This document shows positions 44,937 to 55,214 of a stretch of DNA of 64,000 nucleotides, piece by piece. Location of the stretch: positions 62,001 through 126,000 of the forward strand of contig NZ_SGIM01000008.1 in the NCBI RefSeq assembly GCF_004208515.1. Reading direction: 5' to 3'. The position numbers and the translations under genes were made by a program. The stretch is from Acinetobacter halotolerans (GTDB lineage Bacteria; Pseudomonadota; Gammaproteobacteria; Pseudomonadales; Moraxellaceae). The notes beneath the pieces were generated by a model, which saw only the letters and a list, made by a program, of their open reading frames with translations, was not told the DNA's origin and did no database searches. Position 1 is the stretch's first letter. Each line of letters begins with the position of its first letter.

Positions 44937-45560
44937 CTATAAAACCACCTCAATCCCTTGGCGTAAATTCTGTTGATCAAGCTGTGTATTTGCATCAATT
45001 TTTGCAAAAGCTTTAGGCAGTAAACGACGAGCTGCTTTATTCACCCTTTTCTCTAACCAAATAGGCATTTTCATGGCGAGAGGGTTGGTTTCAGTGGTCG
45101 AAGCGTCGGTCATTACGCGTGTTCCCATGATGTAGTCAAACCAAGGTCGCGTGACACACCAGTTTGCATTTTGATTACTGGTCATGTGGTGGTCATAGTG
45201 CCAAGGAATCCTTTTTTGCGCATATTCAGGGTCTAGATGAGACTTAGCGTGGACTTTCCAATAATTCCAAATCCCATAATACAAACCAGCGGTAAAGAAA
45301 GGAGCCACAGGGAGAAAAATAGTTGCAGCAGCAGTTAAACCATATAATGCTGTTTTTTCATTATAAATTTCAGCATTTTTAAACATTGACTCAGCATAAC
45401 CCTCATCATGAAAACCATTTAAACGCGCACGTTTGTGATGGGCGATATGAGTAAAGAAGGGGCTATTTCTATTTTTACTTGGAAATTCATGTAGCCATAC
45501 CTTATGAAAATACCATTCCATCCCATTTGCAACAAAGATACCTACTGGAAAACCGATCAT
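44937..45560 (-). CDS. Fatty acid hydroxylase / sterol desaturase-like membrane protein
   Basis: 207 residues from ATG 45560, which has GAGGGAA six bases upstream; the open frame continues 30 codons further but without support. Histidine clusters typical of non-haem di-iron membrane oxygenases are present: EWYFHKVWLH, HIAHHKRARLNGFHDEGY and KVHAKSHLDPEY then WHYDHHM. Two or three hydrophobic stretches lie between them. The substrate is unknown; lipid hydroxylation or desaturation is the family role. It is 96 bases from the AraC-type gene on the same strand, which may control it. Confidence 0.75.
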   Translation of the reverse strand: MIGFPVGIFVANGMEWYFHKVWLHEFPSKNRNSPFFTHIAHHKRARLNGFHDEGYAESMFKNAEIYNEKTALYGLTAAATIFLPVAPFFTAGLYYGIWNYWKVHAKSHLDPEYAQKRIPWHYDHHMTSNQNANWCVTRPWFDYIMGTRVMTDASTTETNPLAMKMPIWLEKRVNKAARRLLPKAFAKIDANTQLDQQNLRQGIEVVL

Positions 45561-45656
45561 GTTAGATTCCCTCATAAAACATGAATCGGATTGTAGAAAC
45601 TTAATGGTAAAAGTTTTTGACTGAACTGGCAGGTATGATTTGCCGATCAAATCAAA

Positions 45657-46661
45657 TTATTGTTGTTTTCGTTGTCGATAGGCTGTTGGAGTTTCACCTG
45701 TCCAACGTTTAAAAGCTCTTGAAAATGCAGAGGGTTCTGAGAATCCAGTGAGATAAACAATTTGATCAATTGACTCTTGGGTCTGAGACAGTAAGCGTCG
45801 AGCAAGCCGTTCACGATATTGAGCAATGACTTTTTCATAGCTTGTATTCAAAAGTTGCAAATCCGCTCTTAAACTGCGGGCACTACGATTTAATCGACCA
45901 GCAACAATATTCTGATCAAACTCACTCGATTCCAATAATCCGCTGGCCAAAATCTTTTCTATCTCATGAATAAGTTGATGTTTATGTAAAAGCTCAAGTT
46001 GTGAGGCGGCATGGTGTTCATGGACTTTTAATAACTCAGGTTCATAAGCAGGCGAAGGCTGGTCTAATAATTTCGCATCAAAGAAAATACGACCTTCAGT
46101 TTGTCCAAGTCTGACATTACACCCCCATATCTTTTTATATTCATCCAGCTTGGCACCTTCATCGTTAGGAAGCCAAATTTCAGAAGGTGTAAAAGCATCT
46201 TCACTTATATATTTGAAGAAATTAAGCAAAATTCCTATCGCACATTCTAAGTAATGTCTTACGGGATGATTGAGACCAGAAATGATCGCAATCTCATTAT
46301 CATCATGACTTTCGAGTTTTAAAGACATCGCATCTGTGAGTAATGCTTGATAGCGAATAGTACGTTGCAATCCTTCACCAAAGGTTGGGCTACTGAGAAA
46401 AAGATATTCAATCACTTGTCCACGAAAGGGTGGTACATTTGCGCCCACATGTAATCCGATATTTTGATCTTTGCTGATTTCTTCTGCGGAATGCCAAAAG
46501 CGTAGCTGTGTTGAGTTATCACGACGGACGAATTTATCTGGCGGTTGATCGGGTAGGTGAACACTGGCAAAAATTGCAGCTGCATCTAGATTCATCTTGT
46601 GCATGGTTTGATACACCATCCACAAGAAGATGCCTGCATCGCTGGTTTTTCTGGAAATCAT
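45657..46661 (-). CDS. AraC-family transcription regulator (AraC-binding-like N domain)
   Basis: 334 residues. The N-terminal 200 residues match the arabinose-binding-domain type of AraC regulators (GLHVGANVPPFRGQVIEYLFLSSPTFGEGL). The C-terminal double helix-turn-helix has RSLRADLQLLNTSYEKVIAQYRERLARRLLS and IDQIVYLTGFSEPSAFSRAFKRWTGETPTAYRQ, a standard AraC signature. Regulators of this subtype (as in ArgR/OruR and MmsR-like proteins) often control an adjacent metabolic gene; the downstream hydroxylase-like gene is a candidate. Confidence 0.93.
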   Translation of the reverse strand: MISRKTSDAGIFLWMVYQTMHKMNLDAAAIFASVHLPDQPPDKFVRRDNSTQLRFWHSAEEISKDQNIGLHVGANVPPFRGQVIEYLFLSSPTFGEGLQRTIRYQALLTDAMSLKLESHDDNEIAIISGLNHPVRHYLECAIGILLNFFKYISEDAFTPSEIWLPNDEGAKLDEYKKIWGCNVRLGQTEGRIFFDAKLLDQPSPAYEPELLKVHEHHAASQLELLHKHQLIHEIEKILASGLLESSEFDQNIVAGRLNRSARSLRADLQLLNTSYEKVIAQYRERLARRLLSQTQESIDQIVYLTGFSEPSAFSRAFKRWTGETPTAYRQRKQQ

Positions 46662-46820
46662 GTCGCATGCTAAATATAAATTTTAGAACAATATACGCTG
46701 TTATTTTTATGATAGAAATGGTCTGTATCTAATCAGACACTGAAAGGTAGGGACGTAGCTGTAACTGTTTCAGACAATTCAGAATAAAAAATAAAGGATC
46801 ATGTTTACACTCGGTCATCG

Positions 46821-47036
46821 TTATGTCTTCAAGACAAGTTCTTTAATCTTTGTGGCTTTTTCAAAATGATCTAATTGGTGTTCCATTATCCACCAGTGCG
46901 CTGCCTCCATTAAACATTCAGGATCATCATTTTTGTTAGCGAAAAAAGCATAAAAAGATAGTCCGACATTACTGCCTTTTTTCTCAATTTTTTCGTCGCA
47001 GATTTTCAAAATTCTTGCTTTTAATTCAGCTCTCAT
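46821..47036 (-). CDS. Small conserved-looking protein, unknown (possibly DUF6500)
   Basis: 71 residues, soluble: MRAELKARILKICDEKI, then GLSFYAFFANKNDDPECLMEAAHWWI and HFEKATKIKELV. The compact aromatic core suggests a folded helical domain. It resembles proteins I recall as DUF6500, but that is from memory and not firm. It is divergent from the TonB receptor gene. Confidence 0.6.
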   Translation of the reverse strand: MRAELKARILKICDEKIEKKGSNVGLSFYAFFANKNDDPECLMEAAHWWIMEHQLDHFEKATKIKELVLKT

Positions 47037-47210
47037 GTCGATTCTTTGCTTGGTTCATTCATTTATTAAATATCCTAATCTATGATAACAGCCAAGACGC
47101 AAATTATTGTGATTGTAGTAGTGCTTTTTTGCCATTCATAAAAAAATCTACTTCCTAGAGAGGGTGAAAGAAAAACAATCAATAGAATGAAAATTAATAC
47201 GAAATGTAGT

Positions 47211-47229
47211 GAAAATGAGAATTGTTTTT
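47211..47229 (+). promoter_or_regulatory. Fur-box-like site before the TonB receptor
   Basis: GAAAATGAGAATTGTTTTT matches about 13 of 19 positions of GATAATGATAATCATTATC and includes the AATGAGAAT core often seen in Acinetobacter iron genes. It is 60 bases before the receptor start, in the expected promoter region. Confidence 0.6.
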
Positions 47230-47288
47230 ATTAGAATTGTATCGTTTGTATATTTTAAATATTTTTTTGAATTGTTTTTGGAAAATTT

Positions 47289-49538
47289 ATGCTTTCTCTC
47301 CACCTTGGTCACAATAGCCAGCCTATTTTTAAATTTAGTTTATTGAGTTTGATGATGCTTCAAGCGCAGTATGTAATTGCAAATGAAACAAACGGTCAAA
47401 CTGCTGTAATGCCAACCATCAAAATTGAAGCAATGAGCGAGCTTGATCCGATTAAAAGCTATATTGATTATGATCAGGCGAGTGTGACGCGGAATGGTTT
47501 AAAGAAGAAAGATATTCCGCAGACCATTGATACGATCGATGTGCAAAAATATAAAATTTATGGTGCTAATGATTTAAGTGTGATGCTACAAGGTACGCCA
47601 GGTGTATCAACCAACTATGATATGCGTGGTGATGGGATCAGCATACGCGGGTTTAATGCAGATACTGGTGATATTTATCGTGATGGTATACGCGAAAGTG
47701 GGCAAGTCCGTCGTAGTACAGCCAACATTGAACGTATTGAGATTTTAAAAGGACCTGCCTCAGTACTATATGGTCGTAGTGCTGGTGGTGGTGTGATCAA
47801 TATGGTCAGTAAATTTGCCAACTTTGATTCTAAAAGTTCGGTAGGAGTCTATGGGGGATCTTATGATAACTATGGAACAACACTTGATTTAAACCAAGTA
47901 CTGACGGATAACGTGGCTGTACGTTTGACAGGGGAATATGGGGAGTCAAATAGTTTCCGTACTGGTATTGAAAATAAGATCGAAATGCTTTCGCCAAGTT
48001 TTACTTATAAAAATGATGATGGTCTCACTTGGACGATGCAATATACCTATGACAAGTTACATCGTGTGCCAGATCGTGGTCCCTCGTATATCACACTCCC
48101 AAAAGGGACATCAATCAAAACAGGTTTTGCACAAGATGGTGATTATGTAAATGATGTCTTACAAGTTGCACGATCGGATTTGAATTATGAGTTTGCGCCA
48201 AATTGGAATTTTCATTGGGCAGTGAGCTATCGAGAAACTGAGCAGAATTTTGATCATTTCTATGGTGGCACTTATTGTGCTGCAAACTCAACTACAAGTA
48301 ATGGTGAAAGTAGCAAAGTTGGAGATAGAAATTATGTCCCAGAGGAGCAGCGTCGTTGTTACAATAATGTTGGAAAAATTTCTCAGAATTATTATTGGCA
48401 GCAGACAAGTAATAAAACAACAAGTAATACCTTTGATATTCGAGGGGAGTTTGATACGGGGCGTCTAAAACATAACATATTAGTGGGTGCTGATTGGACT
48501 TATGAACAACGTGAACCACTGTTGGCAAATAAAAATGTGAATGGTTCAAGAATTGATGGTTTTTATGATCCGTTAACAAGTGCACTTACACAGCAAAATC
48601 GTGACGGAGAGAAAGTTATCAATCAACACAACTATAACCAAGGGGAAAGCTATGGTGTATTTATTCAAGATCTAATTAGCTTTAATGACTATTTCAAAAT
48701 GATGTTGGGCGGTCGTTATGACTATTTCCATTCCCAAACAACCAATCGTTTGAAAAAAAGTGAAGATGATGATTACCAACGTAGTATTGATGGAGAAAGC
48801 TTTAGTCCAAACATTGGTTTTATTTGGCAGCCTGTAGAAAGTCAAAGTTTCTATGCTTCTTATAGTAAAAGTTTTGCGCCATTCGGTGGACGTGTAGGGT
48901 TAAGTGTTGTATCAGCAGATACCAATGTCAATGCGTTTGATGCCGATCCACAATACAATGAACAATATGAAATTGGTGTAAAAAGTGATTGGTTGAATGA
49001 CCGACTTAATACTCAATTTTCTGTTTTTGATATCCGTAAAAATAATATTCGCTATACACCTGATCCTGAAAATAAACCAGAAGAGTGGGCTGTCGGTGGA
49101 CAACATCGCTCTAGAGGAATGGAGTTTAGCTTTATTGGTCGCGCACTTGATAATGTTTTTGTGCGTGGTGGTTATAGCTATATGGATGCAGAGGTTAGCA
49201 AAGACAAAGAAAAACCAGACAATGTTGGGAAAGCGCTTAATAATGTACCAAAACATATGGGTAATTTATTTGTACGTTATTTACCAACAGATAAAATCTA
49301 TGGGGAAGTGGGGGCAACTTATGTGGGGGATGCCCAAATCTATCAAAATGGTAATTTAGATAGAGAACCAAATGATTTTGCAGGTTTTACACGCTTTGAT
49401 GCTGCAGTTGGTTATAGTGCTGATCCTTGGAACTTGACGATTGCTGTCAATAACTTGACGGATAAAAAATATTGGCGTTCAGAATCCATGCCAGGAACAC
49501 CTCGTAACTTCTTGGTACGCTTAAACTATCAGTTCTAA
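47289..49538 (+). CDS. TonB-dependent siderophore receptor
   Basis: 749 residues. Signal peptide ends near YVIA/NETNG; a TonB box-like PTIKIEAM follows at about 43. The plug domain (about 70-190) has VMLQGTPGVSTNYDMRGDGISIRGF and IERIEILKGPASVLYGRSAGGGVINMVSK. The 22-strand barrel ends LVRLNYQF with the terminal Phe. A loop near residues 335-360 has a Cys pair (GGTYCAANS ... QRRCYNN), as in catecholate receptors. Ligand unknown; a ferric siderophore is likely. A Fur-like site precedes it. Confidence 0.95.
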   Translation: MLSLHLGHNSQPIFKFSLLSLMMLQAQYVIANETNGQTAVMPTIKIEAMSELDPIKSYIDYDQASVTRNGLKKKDIPQTIDTIDVQKYKIYGANDLSVMLQGTPGVSTNYDMRGDGISIRGFNADTGDIYRDGIRESGQVRRSTANIERIEILKGPASVLYGRSAGGGVINMVSKFANFDSKSSVGVYGGSYDNYGTTLDLNQVLTDNVAVRLTGEYGESNSFRTGIENKIEMLSPSFTYKNDDGLTWTMQYTYDKLHRVPDRGPSYITLPKGTSIKTGFAQDGDYVNDVLQVARSDLNYEFAPNWNFHWAVSYRETEQNFDHFYGGTYCAANSTTSNGESSKVGDRNYVPEEQRRCYNNVGKISQNYYWQQTSNKTTSNTFDIRGEFDTGRLKHNILVGADWTYEQREPLLANKNVNGSRIDGFYDPLTSALTQQNRDGEKVINQHNYNQGESYGVFIQDLISFNDYFKMMLGGRYDYFHSQTTNRLKKSEDDDYQRSIDGESFSPNIGFIWQPVESQSFYASYSKSFAPFGGRVGLSVVSADTNVNAFDADPQYNEQYEIGVKSDWLNDRLNTQFSVFDIRKNNIRYTPDPENKPEEWAVGGQHRSRGMEFSFIGRALDNVFVRGGYSYMDAEVSKDKEKPDNVGKALNNVPKHMGNLFVRYLPTDKIYGEVGATYVGDAQIYQNGNLDREPNDFAGFTRFDAAVGYSADPWNLTIAVNNLTDKKYWRSESMPGTPRNFLVRLNYQF

Positions 49539-49558
49539 TTCGTTAGTTACACTGCATT

Positions 49559-49597
49559 AAAAACAGCACACTTGATCAAACAAGTGTGCTGTTTTAG
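49559..49597 (+). terminator. TonB receptor terminator
   Basis: Perfect 15-bp stem AAAACAGCACACTTG with its complement, loop ATCAAA, 21 bases after the stop. Confidence 0.93.
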
Positions 49598-49858
49598 ACC
49601 TAACATAGTTAAGCGGTAAGGGATAACAACATAGTCAATTCAAAGTGAATAAATCAAAACATAAAAAATATATTTTTGAAAATATTAAACATAATTTTCT
49701 CAATCACGATCCGCCATATTGTGGTCTGCTATTTTAAGGATAGACACGTCATACAGTAGTTTCTTTTTTGCTTTTTTTCACTATTTATATTTAAAAATGT
49801 CGAATCCATCATGTTCTTTGCTAGTATGGAAGAAAACTCTAAATCAGAGATAATAATA

Positions 49859-50047
49859 ATGAAAATTGTACTTATACTACTGCTATTCGTCTCAAGCTTT
49901 ATTTTAGGTTATTCAACGTATATTGATGCTCAAAACAAAAAGCGACAAGAACTTATGAAAATTGTTCATGATGCTGAGTATAGTTTGACTGAAATTCAGC
50001 ATAACCCTCATACCAATATGCCCGCTTTTGAACAGCAACATAAATGA
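49859..50047 (+). CDS. Small exported or membrane-anchored protein, unknown
   Basis: 62 residues from ATG 49859: a hydrophobic N terminus (KIVLILLLFVSSFILGYSTY), then a charged helix (QNKKRQELMKIVHDAEYSLTEIQ) and a polar end with two His. An upstream start at 49811 is possible but would put charged residues before the helix. No strong ribosome site. The 200 bases before it show no other feature. Confidence 0.5.
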   Translation: MKIVLILLLFVSSFILGYSTYIDAQNKKRQELMKIVHDAEYSLTEIQHNPHTNMPAFEQQHK

Positions 50048-50169
50048 TTGGGCATTTTAGTGATTTGATGGCACAAATTGATGCATTGTTATGTTCGATT
50101 CAATGAACTTTTTTTAATTTCCGATAGCCAAGTTTTCTATAGAATCTGTTAAAATATTTACCATTAATT

Positions 50170-50199
50170 AAAAAGCTGCATCTTGTTATGCGGCTTTTT
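50170..50199 (+). terminator. Terminator after the small membrane protein
   Basis: AAAAAGCTGCA (50170-50180) and TGCGGCTTTTT with one G-T pair, 123 bases after the stop. Confidence 0.8.
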
Positions 50200-50370
50200 A
50201 CATTTCGATAGCGAAATTCGATTTATCCATTTTTTCGGTGTAACACGTATCAAGCTGGCATATAGATTGCTTTTAGCTTTAGATACCTTTTGGTGTGAAT
50301 TCAAAAAACGTTTGAAACACAAAGGTATAGATTTCATCTCCTACGATCTTAGATTTTGACAGGTGCTATT

Positions 50371-51690
50371 ATGGCAACGCCTAATGCTTCGGCAGGTTGG
50401 TTAGAACGCTTATTTAAGTTAAGTGAAAACAAAACCAACTTTAGAACAGAAGTTCTAGCAGGTGTAACTACATTTTTGACCATGTGTTACATCATTATTG
50501 TAAACCCAATGATTCTTTCTGAAACTGGAATGGATCATGGTGCTGTATTTGTTGCCACCTGTTTGGCTGCTGCCATTGGCTGTTTGGTGATGGGATTAAT
50601 CGCTAACTACCCAATTGCCCTGGCACCTGGTATGGGGTTGAATGCCTATTTTACCTATTCTGTTTGTTTGGGTATGGGGGTTCCTTGGGAAACTGCTTTG
50701 GCTGCGGTGTTTATTTCAGGAATCGTATTCTTAGCGATTAGCTTTATGAAGATTCGTGAAGCAATTGTCAACGCGATCCCGATGTCACTGAAGTTGGCGA
50801 TTGGCGGTGGTATTGGTTTATTCCTTGCCTTAATTGCGCTAAAAAATGCAGGTATTATTGTTGATAATCCAGCGACTTTAGTGGGTTTGGGTGATATTAA
50901 GCAACCCTCTGTATTGTTGGCTTTATTTGGCTTTTTAATGATTGTGGTGTTACACCAGTTTAAAATTCGTGGTGCAATCATTATCAGTATTTTGGTTGTT
51001 ACTGCGATAGCCACTGCTTTGGGTCTAAATGAATTTAAAGGTGTTGTTGGTCAAGTTCCATCTCTAGCGCCAACATTCATGCAAATGGATTTTGAAGGCT
51101 TATTTACAGCAAGCATGATCGGCGTTATTTTCGTATTTTTCATTGTCGATCTATTTGACAGTACAGGAACTTTGGTTGGGGTTTCTCATCGCGCTGGTTT
51201 GTTGAAAGATGGCAAATTACCGCGTTTGAAGAAAGCCTTGTTTGCTGATTCATCTGCAATTGTTGCAGGTGCTGCATTAGGGACATCTTCAACCACACCT
51301 TATATCGAATCTGCTTCTGGTGTTGCAGCAGGGGGGCGTACAGGTTTAACGGCTGTCGTGGTTGCGGTATTATTTGTGGGATGTTTATTCCTTGCACCAC
51401 TTGCGCAATCTGTACCAGGTTTCGCGACCGCACCAGCATTGTTATTCATTGGTGTATTAATGATTCAGGGTATCACTCATATTGATTGGGATGATATTAC
51501 TGAGGCAGTTCCAGCATTTTTAACCATTGTATTTATGCCATTTACCTATTCAATTGCAGATGGTATCGCAATGGGTTTTATTAGCTATGCATTGGTTAAA
51601 CTTCTTACGGGTAAGGCAAAAACAGTCCCTTATATGGTTTGGATCATCGCTGCACTTTGGGTGTTTAAGTTTGCTGCATTTGGCGGGTAA
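50371..51690 (+). CDS. NCS2-type purine permease (adenine/guanine/hypoxanthine, AzgA-like)
   Basis: 439 residues from ATG 50371 with AGGTG upstream; a TTG at 50356 is the alternative. About 12 to 14 membrane helices. Family marks: RTEVLAGVTTFLTMCYIIIVNP, the MGLNAYFTYS motif near residue 90, LVDLFDSTGTLVGV-like text (IVDLFDSTGTLVGV) near residue 255, and GTSSTTPYIESASGVAAGGRTGLTAV with the substrate-binding Glu. It imports purine bases with protons. The next gene is a probable adenine deaminase, which supports adenine as a substrate. No purine riboswitch is seen upstream. Confidence 0.93.
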   Translation: MATPNASAGWLERLFKLSENKTNFRTEVLAGVTTFLTMCYIIIVNPMILSETGMDHGAVFVATCLAAAIGCLVMGLIANYPIALAPGMGLNAYFTYSVCLGMGVPWETALAAVFISGIVFLAISFMKIREAIVNAIPMSLKLAIGGGIGLFLALIALKNAGIIVDNPATLVGLGDIKQPSVLLALFGFLMIVVLHQFKIRGAIIISILVVTAIATALGLNEFKGVVGQVPSLAPTFMQMDFEGLFTASMIGVIFVFFIVDLFDSTGTLVGVSHRAGLLKDGKLPRLKKALFADSSAIVAGAALGTSSTTPYIESASGVAAGGRTGLTAVVVAVLFVGCLFLAPLAQSVPGFATAPALLFIGVLMIQGITHIDWDDITEAVPAFLTIVFMPFTYSIADGIAMGFISYALVKLLTGKAKTVPYMVWIIAALWVFKFAAFGG

Positions 51691-51695
51691 GCTGA

Positions 51696-52814
<1,119 letters not shown>

Positions 52815-52817
52815 GTT

Positions 52818-52846
52818 AAAAAAAACCGCGTAAAGCGGTTTTTTTA
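52818..52846 (+). terminator. Terminator of the deaminase gene
   Basis: AAAACCGC and GCGGTTTT with seven T, 7 bases after the stop; it also lies just beyond the end of the convergent cytochrome gene. Confidence 0.92.
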
Positions 52847-52856
52847 TGATCAAAAA

Positions 52857-53411
52857 TTATTTTGGGCGACGTATCATACTCAGCAATACATTATCTTTGT
52901 CAATAAAATGATGTTTAATCGCGGCTAAAGCATGCCCAACAATCAGTAAGCCGGCAAACCAAGATATGTATATGTGTAAGGGTTTAACGATCGCCAGAAG
53001 CTCAGGGTTGTCTTGTACTAAGCGTGGTATCTCAAATAAATATAAAACTGGAGCTGGGTGTCCTGCGCTCCAACTAAATAAACAACCGGTAATCGGTAAA
53101 GCCAAAAGCATTAAATAAAGTAAAAAATGTCCAACATGCGCCAGTGTTTTCATCGTCGGCGACATGGTGTTCGGTAATTGTGGGACGGGGTGGGTGTAAC
53201 GCCAAAAAATACGAATGACGACTAAGAAGATAATTGTAGTTGCGATATTTTTATGTAGTGTAATCACACTTCCTTTAAAACTACCATCTACGTCATAGCT
53301 GAGAAAATTACCACTATAAAAGCCGATAAGCCAAGCGACAATAAAAATAGCAGCCATGAGCCAATGCAAAACTTGGGCAGTGCGTGTGTAGTATTGTGTA
53401 GAGGTTGACAT
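52857..53411 (-). CDS. Cytochrome b561 family protein
   Basis: 184 residues with four membrane helices. Haem-ligand histidines are placed as His16 (QVLHWLMA), His53 (TLHKNIA), His146 (PLHIYIS) and His160 (IVGHALAA). In bacteria such diheme proteins pass electrons between quinone and periplasmic acceptors, including superoxide in the CybB group. ATG 53411 has AGGA eight bases upstream. No redox partner gene is adjacent, so the acceptor is unknown. Confidence 0.9.
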   Translation of the reverse strand: MSTSTQYYTRTAQVLHWLMAAIFIVAWLIGFYSGNFLSYDVDGSFKGSVITLHKNIATTIIFLVVIRIFWRYTHPVPQLPNTMSPTMKTLAHVGHFLLYLMLLALPITGCLFSWSAGHPAPVLYLFEIPRLVQDNPELLAIVKPLHIYISWFAGLLIVGHALAAIKHHFIDKDNVLLSMIRRPK

Positions 53412-53630
53412 CGCAACATCCTAGCTGAGATTTATGTGCTTTGATTTTAAATATCCGTTTTTCCTCCTCATATGGCGTATCTGTAACAGAGCGTTTTATC
53501 GTTAGAACGGTCAAGCTAAAATAGGCCAGTTATCACTGTTATATTATGTAAAGATAACTTTGAGTCATATCATAAAGTTTGCCTTTTAGGCACAATACGC
53601 CTGCCAAAAATTTAGATACAGGTTAAAAAT

Positions 53631-54011
53631 ATGAAAAAGTTGGTATTGGTTATTGCTCCCGTTGTTTTAGCATTTGCAGGATGTGCTGCGACAGATACAA
53701 ATAATTCAGCGACGACTTCGCAGCAGCTTGGTGTCGCAGCACTTAAAGTTGCTGTAAACGCAAAATGTTTAAATGAAATCAATAATGTTGCAGCTTGGAA
53801 AACAGCGACACGTTATATGACTACAGAACAGCGTAATGATATTCAAACCAATGTTTGTGGTTGTGTCAGCGATAAAGCGCCAGAAAGCGTTACTACTTTT
53901 GAGTTAGCAACAGCTGCAATTGACCCATCTGCACGTGCAACGATTGTGAATAAAGTGGTTTCTGAAACTGTGAACGCGTGTGTAAATGAAGCTTTAAAAC
54001 AAGCGAAGTAA
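53631..54011 (+). CDS. Small lipoprotein, unknown
   Basis: 126 residues. Lipobox AFAGC with Cys18 after MKKLVLVIAPVVL. The mature part is helical and has four more cysteines (AKCLNEIN, TNVCGCVSD, NACVNEAL), which could form two disulfides. No family recognised. The gene lies 50 bases before rnhB on the same strand with no terminator between, so read-through into rnhB is possible. Confidence 0.78.
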   Translation: MKKLVLVIAPVVLAFAGCAATDTNNSATTSQQLGVAALKVAVNAKCLNEINNVAAWKTATRYMTTEQRNDIQTNVCGCVSDKAPESVTTFELATAAIDPSARATIVNKVVSETVNACVNEALKQAK

Positions 54012-54060
54012 TAGAAGTAATATATGAGGCTGAGTCATCAGCCTTTTTGAGAGTTTAAAT

Positions 54061-54630
54061 ATGTTTGTTGCTGGTGTTGATGAAGCAGGTCGTGGACCTC
54101 TGGTCGGTTCTGTAGTTGCTGCTGCTGTGATCTTAGATCCGAATAACCCTATTGAAGGTCTAAATGACTCTAAAAAGTTAACCGAAAAAAAGCGTGAAAA
54201 ACTTTTTTTAGAGATACAAGAGAAAGCGATTGCATGGTCGATTGCTGAAGCAAATCATCATGAAATAGATGAGTTTAATATTTTACAAGCCACTTTTTTG
54301 GCAATGCGCAGGGCAGTTGAAACTTTAAAAACTCAACCGATTAAAGTTATCGTCGATGGCAATCAAATTCCGAAAGGAATCACGATTCCATGTGAAGCTA
54401 TTGTGGGGGGAGATGCGAGCCATGCTGAGATCAGCGCAGCGAGTATTTTGGCGAAAGTCACCCGTGATCGCCAAATGCAGATCTTAGATCAGCAATATCC
54501 TGATTTTGGTTTTGCCAAGCATAAAGGTTACCCAACAAAAGCACATTTCGAAGCAATTGCTGTTCACGGTGTGATCGATGAGCATCGTCGCAGTTATGGA
54601 CCTGTCAAGAAAGCTTTGGGTCTATTGTGA
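54061..54630 (+). CDS. rnhB: Ribonuclease HII
   Basis: Cuts RNA in RNA-DNA hybrids and removes single ribonucleotides. 189 residues. Catalytic acids Asp7 and Glu8 ([12 protein letters not shown]), Asp99 (VIVDGN) and Asp118 ([18 protein letters not shown]) are all present. The C-terminal [17 protein letters not shown] is standard. It follows a lipoprotein gene and converges with csrA across a strong bidirectional terminator. Confidence 0.97.
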   Translation: MFVAGVDEAGRGPLVGSVVAAAVILDPNNPIEGLNDSKKLTEKKREKLFLEIQEKAIAWSIAEANHHEIDEFNILQATFLAMRRAVETLKTQPIKVIVDGNQIPKGITIPCEAIVGGDASHAEISAASILAKVTRDRQMQILDQQYPDFGFAKHKGYPTKAHFEAIAVHGVIDEHRRSYGPVKKALGLL

Positions 54631-54651
54631 ATTAAAAAATACGAAGTCTAA

Positions 54652-54691
54652 AAATAATTAAAGCGACTAAGATAAGTCGCTTTAATTATTT
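54652..54691. terminator. Bidirectional terminator between rnhB and csrA
   Basis: Perfect 17-bp stem: AAATAATTAAAGCGACT (54652-54668) and its complement (54675-54691), six-base loop. It serves the convergent rnhB and csrA transcripts. Confidence 0.92.
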
Positions 54692-54708
54692 GAGAAGAGT
54701 TTTTCATA

Positions 54709-54978
54709 TCAACGATTAAAATTATTATGTTGAGTGAAATCGGTAGCATTCTCTTCTTCATACGAAGGATGTTGATAGTCTTGATCAAGATGTTGTAAAT
54801 GCTCATGCATGGCACGTTCATGTTGGATACGTTGGTAAATTTCCTCACGATGCACAGAAACTTCTTTTGGAGCATTTACACCAATACGCACCTGATTGCC
54901 TTTTACGCCAAGCACAGTAACACTGACTTGATCCCCAATCATTAATGTTTCTCCGACACGACGGGTCAGAATCAGCAT
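54709..54978 (-). CDS. csrA: Carbon storage regulator CsrA, with extended C terminus
   Basis: RNA-binding dimer that blocks or stabilises target mRNAs at GGA motifs. 89 residues. The core [51 protein letters not shown] (seen as [28 protein letters not shown]) is complete, with the RNA-contacting Arg44 equivalent. The last 30 residues are His-, Gln- and Glu-rich ([18 protein letters not shown]) and go beyond the 61-residue E. coli protein. AAGGAGAT precedes the start. It follows lysC and alaS, the classic order. Confidence 0.96.
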   Translation of the reverse strand: MLILTRRVGETLMIGDQVSVTVLGVKGNQVRIGVNAPKEVSVHREEIYQRIQHERAMHEHLQHLDQDYQHPSYEEENATDFTQHNNFNR

Positions 54979-55130
54979 GTTTATCTCCTTGCTAAACGCT
55001 TAAAACTTGCGACAGGGAATTCATTATTTGAAAGCACAGCCTAATATACAGAAAATTCTAACAAAAATATGTAAAAAAATTTTTTTCGTAAGTTTTGTGA
55101 GAACTTTCTGAAAAACCTCAAGGCTAATAT

Positions 55131-55174
55131 AACAGAGCCACTATAAAAAAAACTATAGTGGCTCTGTTTTTTTT
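55131..55174 (+). terminator. Strong hairpin between lysC and csrA with a plus-strand U tract
   Basis: Perfect 15-bp stem AACAGAGCCACTATA (55131-55145) with 55154-55168 and eight T after it on the plus strand. The minus strand, on which lysC lies, has only a weak U tract here. It may still end lysC, but its best orientation is plus. Confidence 0.75.
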
Positions 55175-55214
55175 ACTATTTACATGAAAGTAAATATGTT
55201 TAACTAGCTAATAA

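Noticed and set aside
50200-50370. Purine riboswitch before the NCS2 permease
   Set aside because: I looked for the conserved core loops (TATA...GTTTCTACC...CCGTAAA) and did not find them.
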